NCBI RefSeq assembly: GCF_032921865.1
Contig: NZ_CP136684.1
Span: forward strand, 2,887,001 to 2,951,000
Length of the DNA: 64,000 bases
Direction: 5' to 3'
Source: Thalassospira lucentensis
GTDB taxonomy: Bacteria > Pseudomonadota > Alphaproteobacteria > Rhodospirillales > Thalassospiraceae
Positions 27,465 through 37,319 of this stretch are shown one piece after another. A program made the position numbers and the translations under genes. Numbering within the stretch: position 1 is the first letter of the stretch; each line of letters starts with the position of its first letter. The notes beneath the pieces are model-generated. The model saw only the letters and a list, made by a program, of their open reading frames with translations, was not told the origin of the DNA and did not search any database.

Positions 27465-28376
27465 TTATTCGGCGGCCCGTATTTTGTGCCGGCCGGTCCG
27501 TACCGGAACAATATCTTTGCGCGTTGCCAGAAAGTTCGGGCGTGGCTTCGTACCGCCAAATGGCGCAACCAGCCGGTTTGACATCGCATTATAAACGAAA
27601 AACAGGTTCGATCGCGGGTAGGGGGTAATGTTGTTGCCTGACCCGTGCAATGTATTGCAGTCGAAGATCAAAACCGAACCGGCCGGGCCGACCGGCGCGA
27701 CAATCCCGTTCTCGTCGACCATCTGCGACAGGTTATCCTGATCAGGGGTGCCGATTTCCTGTATTTTCAACGAGCTTTTATAGTTCTGGTCGGGCGTTTC
27801 CCCGACGCAGGAAATGAACTGCTTATGCGATCCCGGGATCAGCATCAGTGGGCCATTATGGGCCGAGTTATCAGTCAATGTGATTGACATCGAAAAGGCA
27901 CGCATGCGCGGCATGCCGTCTTCGGTGTGCCAGGTTTCAAAATCCGAATGCCAGAAGAATTCCTTGCCCTTGAAAGCCGGTTTGAAATTGACCCGCGATT
28001 GATGAATGTAAACATCGTCATCCAGAAAATGTTCGGCAATCGCGACCAGCCGGTCATCGGATATCAGGCGCGCGAACACGTCACTTTTATCATGGACGCG
28101 GAAAACGCTGCGCACTTCGTTGCTGCCGGGCTCTGAAACAACCTCGTCATCGGTCGGATCCGAATTTTCAACCTGATCGGCTTCACGGCGAAGTTGCGCG
28201 ACCTCTTTTTCGCTGAAAACGTTTTTCAGAAACAGAAAGCCGTTCTTTTCGTAAAATTTCTCATCCTCGGCCGAGATCATCGGGCAATGGTCCTTGTCGG
28301 ACCAGATTACCGGATCAACACGATCGATGATTGTCGGACGGGAAGAGTGTCGGGATCGGTACATATCGGTAAGCAT
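27465..28376 (-). CDS. ectD: Ectoine hydroxylase
   Basis: 303 residues. Fe(II)/2-oxoglutarate oxygenase that converts ectoine to 5-hydroxyectoine. The EctD signature is clear: FFWHSDFETWHTEDGMPRMR, with iron ligands His and Asp in HSD and the distal His in NTLHGSGNN; the 2-oxoglutarate Arg follows in PYPRSNLFFVYNA. Chosen start 28376, where AAGGAG lies six bases upstream; the in-frame ATG at 28397 overlaps that site. No ectABC or ask_ect genes are in the window, so this is a stand-alone ectD acting on ectoine made elsewhere in the genome or imported. Confidence 0.92.
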   Translation of the reverse strand: MLTDMYRSRHSSRPTIIDRVDPVIWSDKDHCPMISAEDEKFYEKNGFLFLKNVFSEKEVAQLRREADQVENSDPTDDEVVSEPGSNEVRSVFRVHDKSDVFARLISDDRLVAIAEHFLDDDVYIHQSRVNFKPAFKGKEFFWHSDFETWHTEDGMPRMRAFSMSITLTDNSAHNGPLMLIPGSHKQFISCVGETPDQNYKSSLKIQEIGTPDQDNLSQMVDENGIVAPVGPAGSVLIFDCNTLHGSGNNITPYPRSNLFFVYNAMSNRLVAPFGGTKPRPNFLATRKDIVPVRTGRHKIRAAE

Positions 28377-28605
28377 CTCATGCTCCTTTGTTGCCAAATG
28401 TGCATTTGCTGCCTGTGATTTGTCACAGATCGTATGACCACCAACGTAAAACGCGGTGGCTGGTTCCCCTTAAAGGCAAAATATCTCGTCATCCTTTCGG
28501 GAATTGTCTGCCGATGCCGGAAAATGACTGTTGTGCCAAAGGCGACAATCAGCGCGCCTTGCCACACGAAAAATCAAAAATCTTGGAGTGAGAGGGGGAG
28601 AAAGA

Positions 28606-28679
28606 TGGCTGGGGAACCTGGACTCGAACCAGGACTAGCGGAGTCAGAGTCCGCGGGTCTACCATTAACCTATTCCCCA
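28606..28679 (-). tRNA. tRNA-Gln (anticodon CUG), copy 1
   Basis: Reading the minus strand, the acceptor stem TGGGGAA pairs with TTCCCCA, the anticodon stem GCGGA/TCCGC encloses loop CTCTGAC (anticodon CTG), the T arm contains GGTTCGAGTCC, and CCA is encoded (GCCA end). 74 bases. It matches the alphaproteobacterial tRNA-Gln pattern. Confidence 0.93.
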
Positions 28680-28763
28680 GCAGGGGTATGTTTGGTGTGA
28701 TTTTCTGATCGGTCCGAAATGGCTGGGCCGTACATCACCAAAGCTTGCAAGGCAAGCAAAGGC

Positions 28764-28837
28764 TGGCTGGGGAACCTGGATTCGAACCAGGACTGACGGA
28801 GTCAGAGTCCGTAGGTCTACCGTTAACCTATTCCCCA
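28764..28837 (-). tRNA. tRNA-Gln (anticodon CUG), copy 2
   Basis: Near-identical to the copy 84 bases away. The anticodon stem is ACGGA/TCCGT with the same CTCTGAC loop, so again CTG. The base changes keep pairing (compensatory), suggesting an old tandem duplication under selection. 74 bases with encoded CCA. The two are probably cotranscribed. Confidence 0.93.
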
Positions 28838-29077
28838 ACATAGCCTTGAACGCCGTGTGGCGTGGGCCGCTATTTATAAAACCGGTGGCACTTTGGCAAG
28901 ACCTTTTTTCCCCGCCATGTGGTCAGACGCACACGCCTATGTGTTAAATGCATACGGGATTTGCCTTGTGCTACATTGTCGGTAAACTCATATGGATGAT
29001 TCGCAAGACCGTCATATAAATGTCGTCTTGATGTGATCATTGGATTGGCATGTAACAGGCAAGGCAGGTTTACAAAG

Positions 29078-30256
29078 GTGAAACAGGTATCTCCCCATAG
29101 CGACACGCACAGGGCCATCCGTCCTGATGGTGGTGCTGCCATGGTCGGAAGTGCCGTAATGGATGCGCCGTCAGCGGTGGCATCTTCAGGCCTGTCTGGT
29201 GACAGTCTGGTTGCCGAACGCCCTGTAACTACCGCGACCAGCCATCCCCCGCTTTATGCCGCCATTGATCTGGGTAGTTCGAACTGCCGTTTGCTGGTGG
29301 CTCGTCCGTGCAATGACGGGTTCAAGGTGATTGATGCCTTTTCACGCGTTGTACGCCTTGGCGAAGGTGTCCGCGAAAAGGGATATCTTTGTCAGGCGGC
29401 GATGGATCGTGCGATTGACGCGTTAAAGGTCTGCTCAAAGAAACTGCGCAAACATCCCGGTGCAAAGCTGCGTGCGGTGGCGACCGAAGCCTGCCGTACC
29501 GCTGAAAACCGTGCCGAATTTGTTCAGAAGGTTTTTGAAGAAACCGGTATCGAACTTAAAATCATCAATCCGGATGAAGAAAGCCGTCTCGCTCTTCAGG
29601 CCTGCTCGGCCTTGCTTGATGAACGCCCCTATGCAGTGGTGTTTGACATTGGTGGTGGCAGTACGGAAATCTGCTGGATCAAGGTCGATAATATGGGCCA
29701 GACCCAGTGTATCGAAACGCTTTCGATGCCGTGCGGGGTTCTGTGTCTGACCGAACGTTATGCCGGCATCGAACAGCGCCGCGAACGGTTTGAAGCGATG
29801 CGCACCGAAATCCGTGAGCGGCTTCGCGATTTCGCCAGCCGCAATTGCTGTTCAGACATTCTTGACGACGGCAAGGTACAGATGGTTGGCACATCGGGCA
29901 CCGTGACCACATTCTGCGGTATCGCGCTTGGTCTTGAACGGTATGAACGTCACAAGGTCGACGGGTCGGATCTGCGGTTCGATGATGCGGAACGCGTCAC
30001 CGAATTGCTGCTGCGCATGGAAGCCGACAAGCGCAAAGGCCATCCCTGTATTGGCAATCAGCGGGCTGAACTGATGGATGCGGGGGCGGCGATCTTTGCC
30101 GCGATTCGCGATATCTGGCCTTTGGCGACGCTGAAAGTGGCCGATCGTGGCCTGCGCGAGGGAATATTGGTCGATTTGATGCGCGCGGATGGTCATGCTA
30201 TTGACCCGTGCGACGCGCGACGTCATACAGTGTCCCATATTTCGGCCAATCCATGA
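29078..30256 (+). CDS. Ppx/GppA family exopolyphosphatase/pppGpp phosphatase
   Basis: About 392 residues. ASKHA-fold phosphatase: LYAAIDLGSSNCRLLVARP (phosphate 1), FSRVVRLGEGV, LRAVATEACRTAENRAEF, the catalytic-Glu-bearing INPDEESRLALQA, and VFDIGGGSTEICWI (phosphate 2). It likely hydrolyses polyphosphate or pppGpp. The first 60 residues are Ser/Ala/Thr-rich and not conserved; GTG 29078 (AGG nine bases upstream), GTG 29033 and ATG 29141 are all possible starts. It precedes rlmE by 59 bases on the same strand, a pairing common in Rhodospirillales. Confidence 0.88.
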   Translation: MKQVSPHSDTHRAIRPDGGAAMVGSAVMDAPSAVASSGLSGDSLVAERPVTTATSHPPLYAAIDLGSSNCRLLVARPCNDGFKVIDAFSRVVRLGEGVREKGYLCQAAMDRAIDALKVCSKKLRKHPGAKLRAVATEACRTAENRAEFVQKVFEETGIELKIINPDEESRLALQACSALLDERPYAVVFDIGGGSTEICWIKVDNMGQTQCIETLSMPCGVLCLTERYAGIEQRRERFEAMRTEIRERLRDFASRNCCSDILDDGKVQMVGTSGTVTTFCGIALGLERYERHKVDGSDLRFDDAERVTELLLRMEADKRKGHPCIGNQRAELMDAGAAIFAAIRDIWPLATLKVADRGLREGILVDLMRADGHAIDPCDARRHTVSHISANP

Positions 30257-30315
30257 TCGGCATCATGCCATCGGATCGTACTGGCCTTTAACACGTTTCA
30301 GTTCAGGTAAAGAAC

Positions 30316-31122
30316 ATGACCGACAATAGCAGCGGAAAAGGCGGGACGCGCCGCCGCAAGGGTTCAGCCATTGCCGCGATCGATACCGGCGCACGGCGCG
30401 GGCTTCGGACGCGCGTCAAAAGTGCGAAGGGGCGCAAGATTTCCTCGACCCGCTGGCTCGACCGGCAGTTGAATGATCCTTACGTGCAGGAAGCCAAGCG
30501 CCTTGGCTATCGTTCGCGCGCCGCCTTCAAGCTGATTGAAATCAACAACCAGTTTGACCTGCTACGTCCGGGCATGCGCATTGTCGACCTTGGGGCGGCA
30601 CCGGGCGGCTGGACGCAGGTTGCGGTTGATATGGTAGGATCGAAACAGGGCCGTGGCCAGGTCGTCGGTCTTGATATCCTTGAATGGGAAGGGCTTCCCG
30701 GCGCGACCTGTCTGCAGGCGGATTTCCTTGATCCAGCGGCCCCTGACATGATCAAGCAGGCCCTTGACGGGCCGGTTGATGCGGTGATTTCCGATATGTC
30801 ACCCGAAACCACCGGCCATCGCCAGACCGACCATATCCGTATTATCGACCTGGTCGAACATGCCCTGCTGTTTGCCGAGGAAGTCCTGGCACCGGGAGGC
30901 ATTTTCATCGCCAAGGTGTTTAAGGGCGGCACGGAAAATGACCTTCTGAACCGTGTTAAAAAGAATTTCCGCGTTTCCAAGCATGCCAAGCCGCCGGCAT
31001 CGCGCCCGGAAAGCCCGGAAGCCTATCTGATCGCTACCGGATTCCGCGGGCAGAACAATGCCGCTGATGACATTGCCAATGCAGAGTTGCGAAAAGATGA
31101 CGGCTGGTCACCGGTCGAATAA
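30316..31122 (+). CDS. rlmE: 23S rRNA 2'-O-methyltransferase (U2552)
   Basis: 268 residues, RrmJ/FtsJ fold. SSTRWLDRQLNDPYVQEAKR and GYRSRAAFKLIEIN are the conserved entry; the SAM motif I is VDLGAAPGGWTQVAV, the acidic D of the KDKE tetrad is in VISDMSPETTGHRQTDH, and the second K in FIAKVFKGGTE. It modifies the A-loop of 23S rRNA in the large subunit. A basic N-terminal extension of about 45 residues (GTRRRKG...ARRGLRTRVK) precedes the core, as in other alphaproteobacterial forms. It is cotranscribed with ppx/gppA and ends at a terminator. Confidence 0.93.
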   Translation: MTDNSSGKGGTRRRKGSAIAAIDTGARRGLRTRVKSAKGRKISSTRWLDRQLNDPYVQEAKRLGYRSRAAFKLIEINNQFDLLRPGMRIVDLGAAPGGWTQVAVDMVGSKQGRGQVVGLDILEWEGLPGATCLQADFLDPAAPDMIKQALDGPVDAVISDMSPETTGHRQTDHIRIIDLVEHALLFAEEVLAPGGIFIAKVFKGGTENDLLNRVKKNFRVSKHAKPPASRPESPEAYLIATGFRGQNNAADDIANAELRKDDGWSPVE

Positions 31123-31144
31123 AATACCCGAACGGTAAAATGCA

Positions 31145-31176
31145 AAGCGCGCCAGAAGATCGGCGCGCTTTTTTAT
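31145..31176 (+). terminator. rlmE terminator
   Basis: AAGCGCGCC (31145-31153) pairs with GGCGCGCTT (31162-31170), followed by TTTTATTT. Confidence 0.88.
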
Positions 31177-31400
31177 TTGCAAAAATTCATATCCGTACCG
31201 TCGGGGTTGTGTCGGCTGCGAAATATTCATGAACCCGATTGCGCTAAGTCAAGAAGTACCCCGCGGGCATAATCTATACATTGGTCTAGCAAATGGTCTC
31301 CGCACCGGATGAAACTGACGCAAAACTGCGCGCCCCGGGCGGGGTTTCGCTATGTCAGGATCGGTTGTGGGACCATTGATCCTTAAACGGGGTGCAATTC

Positions 31401-31925
31401 ATGAAACAGGATCAGCTTTTTCTGACCGGTGTTGAGCGTCATTTTGGCGATAATGAAATTATCGTCAGCAAGACCGACACCAAGGGTCGTATTACCTACG
31501 CAAATGACGTCTTTCTGCGGGTCGCAGGATATCGTGAAAAGGATATTCTGGGGCAACCGCACAGCATTATCCGTCATCCGGATATGCCGCGCTGCGTGTT
31601 CGCCTTGTTGTGGGACACGATTTCCAAGGGGCGCGAGATTTTCGCCTATGTGATCAACCGGTCGGCAAATGGTGATCATTACTGGGTTCTGGCCAATGTC
31701 ACGCCGACTTTCGGGCCAAACGGTAACATCATTGGCTATCATTCAAACCGTCGGGTGCCGCGCCGCGAAGCAGTCGAACAGGTTATTCCGCTTTATGCCG
31801 ATCTTCGTGCCGAAGAAGAACGCGAACGCAATCGCAAGGACGGTATGGCACGCAGTGCACAAAAACTTGGCAACCTCCTGGGGCAGGCAGGCATCGACTA
31901 TGATCAGTTTGTTTTCACTCTCTAA
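31401..31925 (+). CDS. Stand-alone PAS-domain protein, Aer-like, coupled to a chemoreceptor
   Basis: 174 residues, essentially one PAS domain of the Aer type: EIIVSKTDTKGRITYANDVF, REKDILGQPHSIIRHPDMPR, FAYVINRSANGDHYWVLANV, GYHSNRRVPRREAV. In E. coli Aer this domain holds FAD and senses redox/oxygen, but there it is fused to the receptor; here it ends and the receptor gene begins inside its last 26 bases in another frame. ATG 31401 has GGGG nine bases upstream. Likely a soluble sensor partner for the next gene. FAD binding is inferred from similarity only. Confidence 0.88.
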   Translation: MKQDQLFLTGVERHFGDNEIIVSKTDTKGRITYANDVFLRVAGYREKDILGQPHSIIRHPDMPRCVFALLWDTISKGREIFAYVINRSANGDHYWVLANVTPTFGPNGNIIGYHSNRRVPRREAVEQVIPLYADLRAEEERERNRKDGMARSAQKLGNLLGQAGIDYDQFVFTL

Positions 31926-33228
31926 TCTGCGACGGATTTTGATTTCTGGCCTGATTCTGGCCTTTGGGCTGATCGCTACCCTTCTGTTGGCACCAACCCA
32001 TGCACCGCTTGTTTCCGTGATTGCGATTATCGGCCTTCTCGTACTGGCTTTGATTGGCACTGTTGCCATTACCCGCCACAAGCGGATCATTGATGAACTG
32101 CACGATATCGTCCATGACGCTGCCGATGGGAAAATGGGTGTCAGGGTCAATAATCGTCAAACGCAGGGATATCTTGCGCCCCTGCAAAATGCGGTGAACC
32201 AGCTGCTTGACCTGACCGAGGCGTTCGCCAAGGAAGCTGCAGGGGCCATGGGCCACGCGTCGCGCGGATCCTATTATCGCAAAATCCTGCCCAAGGGATT
32301 GCGTGGTGATCTGATCGGCTATGCCGGAACGGTCAATGCGGCCCTTGATGCCATGTCTGAAAAGACCAGAAGCTTTACCTATAGTGCGGGGCGAATTGGC
32401 GAAGATATCCAGTCAGTCGTCGGTTCGGTATCAAGCAGCGCAAAACAGCTTAGCGACAGTTCTGATTTCCTGTCCCGGCAGGTCAGCCGCATTGCCGAAC
32501 AGGCCAATGATATGCGTCTTGCTGCCGACGACAGCACCGAGGCCCTGAACGGCATCGCGGTTGCCACCGAACAATTCAGTGCATCTATCCGTCAGATCGG
32601 GGCACAGATCAATGGTTCTGCCGAACTGGCCGAGGCGGCGGTCAGCCGGGCCCGCGTTGCAGATGATCACATCACGCGCCTTGATGACATGGCACTTCGT
32701 GTGACCAAGGTGGTTGAACTGATCACCGATGTTGCCGATCAGACCAATCTTCTGGCGCTGAACGCCACGATTGAGGCCGCCCGTGCGGGTGAGGCCGGCA
32801 AGGGATTTGCCGTGGTCGCGACCGAAGTCAAAAATCTGGCGTCCCAGACATCGCGTGCCGCCGAACAGGTGATTGGTGAAATCGGCGAAATGCAATCCAT
32901 GACCCGCGAGGCGGTTTCATCGGTGCGCGAGATCAATGAAAAGATCAGCGAGATTGATAGTGGTGCCCGTCTGGTTGCCGAGGCCGCCCGCGAACAGACC
33001 GAAGTTGTCGGTGCCATCAGTGACCGGATCGATCAGGCGGTTCGACGGATGCAAACCATTGCGGCGATCCTCGCCGACGTCGCCAGCGGCACGACCGAGT
33101 CCGGCTCTGTCGTTCTGCAGCTTCATAGCGAGGCGACAAATCTTCTGGGGCAGGCCAATTCACTGGATGGCGATGTGCGTCGGTTCATCGACAAGGTGCT
33201 GAAGGTTCCGGATGCTGCGCCCGCGTAA
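31900..33228 (+). CDS. Methyl-accepting chemotaxis protein
   Basis: 442 residues. Two adjacent membrane helices (about residues 11-52, ILISGLILAFGLIATLLLA and VSVIAIIGLLVLALIGTVAI) with almost no periplasmic loop, then a HAMP-like region and a long signalling coiled coil. The CheA/CheW-binding hairpin tip is canonical: VADQTNLLALNATIEAARAG then KGFAVVATEVKNLA. No C-terminal NWE(T/S)F pentapeptide is seen. The lack of a sensory loop fits a receptor that takes its signal from the cytosolic PAS protein encoded by the overlapping upstream gene. ATG 31900 is chosen because the upstream in-frame text looks noncoding. Confidence 0.88.
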   Translation: MISLFSLSNLRRILISGLILAFGLIATLLLAPTHAPLVSVIAIIGLLVLALIGTVAITRHKRIIDELHDIVHDAADGKMGVRVNNRQTQGYLAPLQNAVNQLLDLTEAFAKEAAGAMGHASRGSYYRKILPKGLRGDLIGYAGTVNAALDAMSEKTRSFTYSAGRIGEDIQSVVGSVSSSAKQLSDSSDFLSRQVSRIAEQANDMRLAADDSTEALNGIAVATEQFSASIRQIGAQINGSAELAEAAVSRARVADDHITRLDDMALRVTKVVELITDVADQTNLLALNATIEAARAGEAGKGFAVVATEVKNLASQTSRAAEQVIGEIGEMQSMTREAVSSVREINEKISEIDSGARLVAEAAREQTEVVGAISDRIDQAVRRMQTIAAILADVASGTTESGSVVLQLHSEATNLLGQANSLDGDVRRFIDKVLKVPDAAPA

Positions 33229-33310
33229 AACAGGGGCAGGGCGGCTTTCGCGATTGCGGCAAAAGCTTGCTATGCCTTGCAAAACAGCGGCATGATCCGG
33301 GCATGAAAAA

Positions 33311-33334
33311 GGGGCTGCGCCAGATAGCAGCCCC
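33311..33334. terminator. GC hairpin downstream of the chemoreceptor gene
   Basis: GGGGCTGC (33311-33318) and GCAGCCCC (33327-33334) form an 8-bp stem. The T-run is on the minus-strand side (AAAAA precedes it on plus), so termination of the plus-strand gene is less sure. Confidence 0.5.
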
Positions 33335-33435
33335 ATCTACCAGTTTCTAACGGAACTGCCCGGATAATGCAGCAATAAAATAACAGGGCTGCTATGGGCG
33401 CAGAAAACTTGGCATAAAGGCCATAACGTGTATAA

Positions 33436-34938
<1,503 letters not shown>

Positions 34939-35030
34939 TCGCGGGCGCGCTGATCAATTGGCTGGGCTGCCTTGCGTGTGTCGCTGTTGGCGAATGGCCC
35001 AACCCGTGATATCAGCGGGCACAAATTTCA

Positions 35031-35068
35031 GATGACGGCAGGCAATCCTGCCGTCATCGCCTTTTTTA
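35031..35068 (+). terminator. guaB terminator
   Basis: GATGACGGCAGG (35031-35042), CAAT, CCTGCCGTCATC (35047-35058): a perfect 12-bp stem followed by GCCTTTTTTATC. Confidence 0.92.
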
Positions 35069-35137
35069 TCGTATGGTGTTCGGGCAATTCCCATATCGGG
35101 ACAGGAACATCACACTCAGACAGGTTGGACATTCGTT

Positions 35138-36475
35138 TTGAAACCCGGTGCACGTATCGCGGCAGTCATTGAACTTTATGATGGCTGGACCCAGACCAGA
35201 GACGACGCAGACCGCGTCATTTCCGGCTATTTTGGCAATCGCCGTTATATCGGTGGTGGCGATCGTCGCGAGATCAGCGAACGTTTCTATAACCTGGTCC
35301 GTCATCAGGCGCGTCTGGGCTGGTGGCTTGCCGAATGCGGATACGAATTCCAGGACGGTCGTGCGCGCATGATTGCCGAACTGGTTTTGCAGGATAACCG
35401 CAGTGCCGATGACATTTCCGACATGTTCAGCGGTGAACAGTTCTGCCCGAACCCGCTGCATCCGGCGGAAAAACATCTGATCAACAAGCTGACCGGTAAA
35501 ACCCTTGACCATGACGGGCAGCCGGGCGCAGTCAAAACCGAATTGCCGAAATGGCTTTATGCCGAGCTGCTAAAGCTCCATCACGAAAACCTTCCGGCGG
35601 AAATGGCGGCCTATAATCAGCCCGCCAAGCTTGATCTGCGCGTCAACCGCCTGCGTGGCACGGTCGAGGACGCGATCAAATCGCTTCAGGCCGATGGCAT
35701 CCACAATATCGAAAAGCTTCCTTATGCGCCCAATGGCCTGCGGTTGCCGCTTGGCGTCAATATGCTGGTCACGGCGGCCTATAAGGACGGTCTGATCGAA
35801 ATCCAGGACGAAGCATCGCAGATTTGCGTGCGTCTGGTCGATGCCAGGCCGGGCATGCATATCCTTGATATGTGTGCGGGCGGTGGCGGCAAGACGCTTG
35901 GTATGGCATCCGACATGCGCGGCAAGGGCCGTATCCTTGCCTGCGATACCCATGGCGGTCGTCTGGATAATTCGCGCAAGCGTGCCAAACGTGCCGGTGC
36001 CGGGGACTGCATCCAGCAGCGCATCATTTCCGATGAGCGTGATAGCTGGCTTCGCAATAAATCCGGTTTCTTTGATCGTGTTCTGCTTGATGTTCCCTGT
36101 TCGGGGCTTGGCACCCTGCGCCGCAACCCGGCGCTGCGCTGGCGCATCGGGCAGCGCGATATTCGCACGCTGATGGCAAACCAAAGCAAGATTTTGAAGG
36201 CCGGTGCGGCAAAGGTCACCAAGGGCGGGCGTCTGATTTACGCGACCTGTTCGATCATGCCCGAAGAAAACGAACGCCTGATCGAAACCTTCATGCGTGA
36301 TCGCAAGGATTTCCGGCCGGTCCCGATCAGTGAAATCTGGCCCGACGCCCCGAAATCCGTTCCGGTCCCCGGTGGCAAGGACAAGCCGTGGCTTCGCCTG
36401 TCGCCGAACGAGCATGGCACGGACGGTTTCTTTGTTGCCGTGTTTGAACGCACAGCCAAAGGCAAGGTGAAATAA
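35138..36475 (+). CDS. RsmB/NOP-family RNA cytosine-C5 methyltransferase
   Basis: 445 residues. The N-terminal NusB-like helical part (ARIAAVIELYDGWTQT) is followed by a SAM methyltransferase core: LDMCAGGGGKTLGMAS (motif I), LACDTHGGRLDNSRKRAKRA, and both catalytic cysteines of m5C enzymes in VLLDVPCSGLGTLRRNP and IYATCSIMPEENE. It probably modifies 16S rRNA like RsmB. A TTG start at 35138 is the only one that gives the full N-terminal domain; the ribosome-binding site is weak. It stands between guaB and guaA, each with its own terminator. Confidence 0.88.
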   Translation: MKPGARIAAVIELYDGWTQTRDDADRVISGYFGNRRYIGGGDRREISERFYNLVRHQARLGWWLAECGYEFQDGRARMIAELVLQDNRSADDISDMFSGEQFCPNPLHPAEKHLINKLTGKTLDHDGQPGAVKTELPKWLYAELLKLHHENLPAEMAAYNQPAKLDLRVNRLRGTVEDAIKSLQADGIHNIEKLPYAPNGLRLPLGVNMLVTAAYKDGLIEIQDEASQICVRLVDARPGMHILDMCAGGGGKTLGMASDMRGKGRILACDTHGGRLDNSRKRAKRAGAGDCIQQRIISDERDSWLRNKSGFFDRVLLDVPCSGLGTLRRNPALRWRIGQRDIRTLMANQSKILKAGAAKVTKGGRLIYATCSIMPEENERLIETFMRDRKDFRPVPISEIWPDAPKSVPVPGGKDKPWLRLSPNEHGTDGFFVAVFERTAKGKVK

Positions 36476-36565
36476 TGACAATGGCGGCCATGGTCATCGC
36501 AAACAACCCGATGTCCGATGCCGCCCTTGGTCTGCTTGCAAACTGTAAAATTGCGGCAAGAAAAA

Positions 36566-36602
36566 TGGCCCTGTCCCGAATGGGGACAGGGCCAGTTCTT
36601 TT
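36566..36602 (+). terminator. Terminator of the RsmB-family gene
   Basis: TGGCCCTGTCCC (36566-36577) and GGGACAGGGCCA (36583-36594) form a perfect 12-bp stem followed by GTTCTTTT. Confidence 0.85.
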
Positions 36603-36669
36603 CACAAGTGCATTTTACCGTGAACGCTATGTGAAGATTGGATCTTCCACAGTTTACCCGGCCGGTTTT

Positions 36670-37017
36670 TTATTCCGTCTTGGGGGCAGCTTCGCCACCG
36701 GTGGTGCCGCCATCATCCTGCGGCATCAGTTCCAGCGGGCTGCTATCTTCGCCTGCATTGCCATCAAGACCCTTCATGCCCGGGACTTCCTGATTGTTGT
36801 CCGGCAGGACGGTGTTCGGCGCTTCGCCGGTTTCGGCTGCCGGGGCATCAGGTGCCGGGGTCATGGTATCGCTGTTCTCGGTACCTGTTTCATTGCCAAA
36901 CAGCGACGCCGGGTTATTGCTCTCGGACTGGGTCATCGCAATGGCCGTTGCCGCACCAGCGACCAGAAGAAGGCCAGCGACGGCAAGCGCGATTTTACTG
37001 CCTTTGTTCTGTGTCAT
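36670..37017 (-). CDS. Small membrane-anchored acidic protein of unknown function
   Basis: 115 residues: a short basic start (MTQNKGSK), one membrane helix (IALAVAGLLLVAGAATAIAM), then a low-complexity tail rich in Pro, Glu, Asp, Asn and Gly (SDTMTPAPDAPAAETGEAP; LMPQDDGGTTGGEAA). The tail probably lies in the periplasm and is disordered. The long plus-strand ORF covering the same DNA (36475-37323) is a shadow: it would overlap the rsmB stop and the terminator. Function unknown. Confidence 0.65.
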   Translation of the reverse strand: MTQNKGSKIALAVAGLLLVAGAATAIAMTQSESNNPASLFGNETGTENSDTMTPAPDAPAAETGEAPNTVLPDNNQEVPGMKGLDGNAGEDSSPLELMPQDDGGTTGGEAAPKTE

Positions 37018-37319
37018 TTGTCTGTGTCCCTTTGCATGGTCAAACTTGATTTGCTCATGATTTCTAATTCTGTCGGACGCGGTTATCTCCGTGCTCCGTT
37101 GGAAACCAAGTTACAGACGCATTGCGCAGGAAAAAGGGACCAATTGTGCTCTTTTCGGGGGCGTTCCGGCAGGAAAAGGCCGCAATTGTCCCCAAATACC
37201 GGAATTCGGCATCAGAATTTCATGAATGCATCCCAAGGTAACCGTTTGCGCCGGGTTGCCGAGACGGATGGTTTGGCGTATGTACGGCGCAACCCCATAC
37301 TCGACGGAGATACGGCCCG
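37018..37319. other. Intergenic region between the small membrane protein and guaA
   Basis: 302 bases holding the divergent promoters. I see no ORF, hairpin or known riboswitch (in particular no purine riboswitch core). Confidence 0.4.

Noticed and set aside
31669..31899. Longer N-terminus for the chemoreceptor (519 residues)
   Set aside because: The extra 77 residues are an out-of-frame reading of the PAS gene without a start signal.
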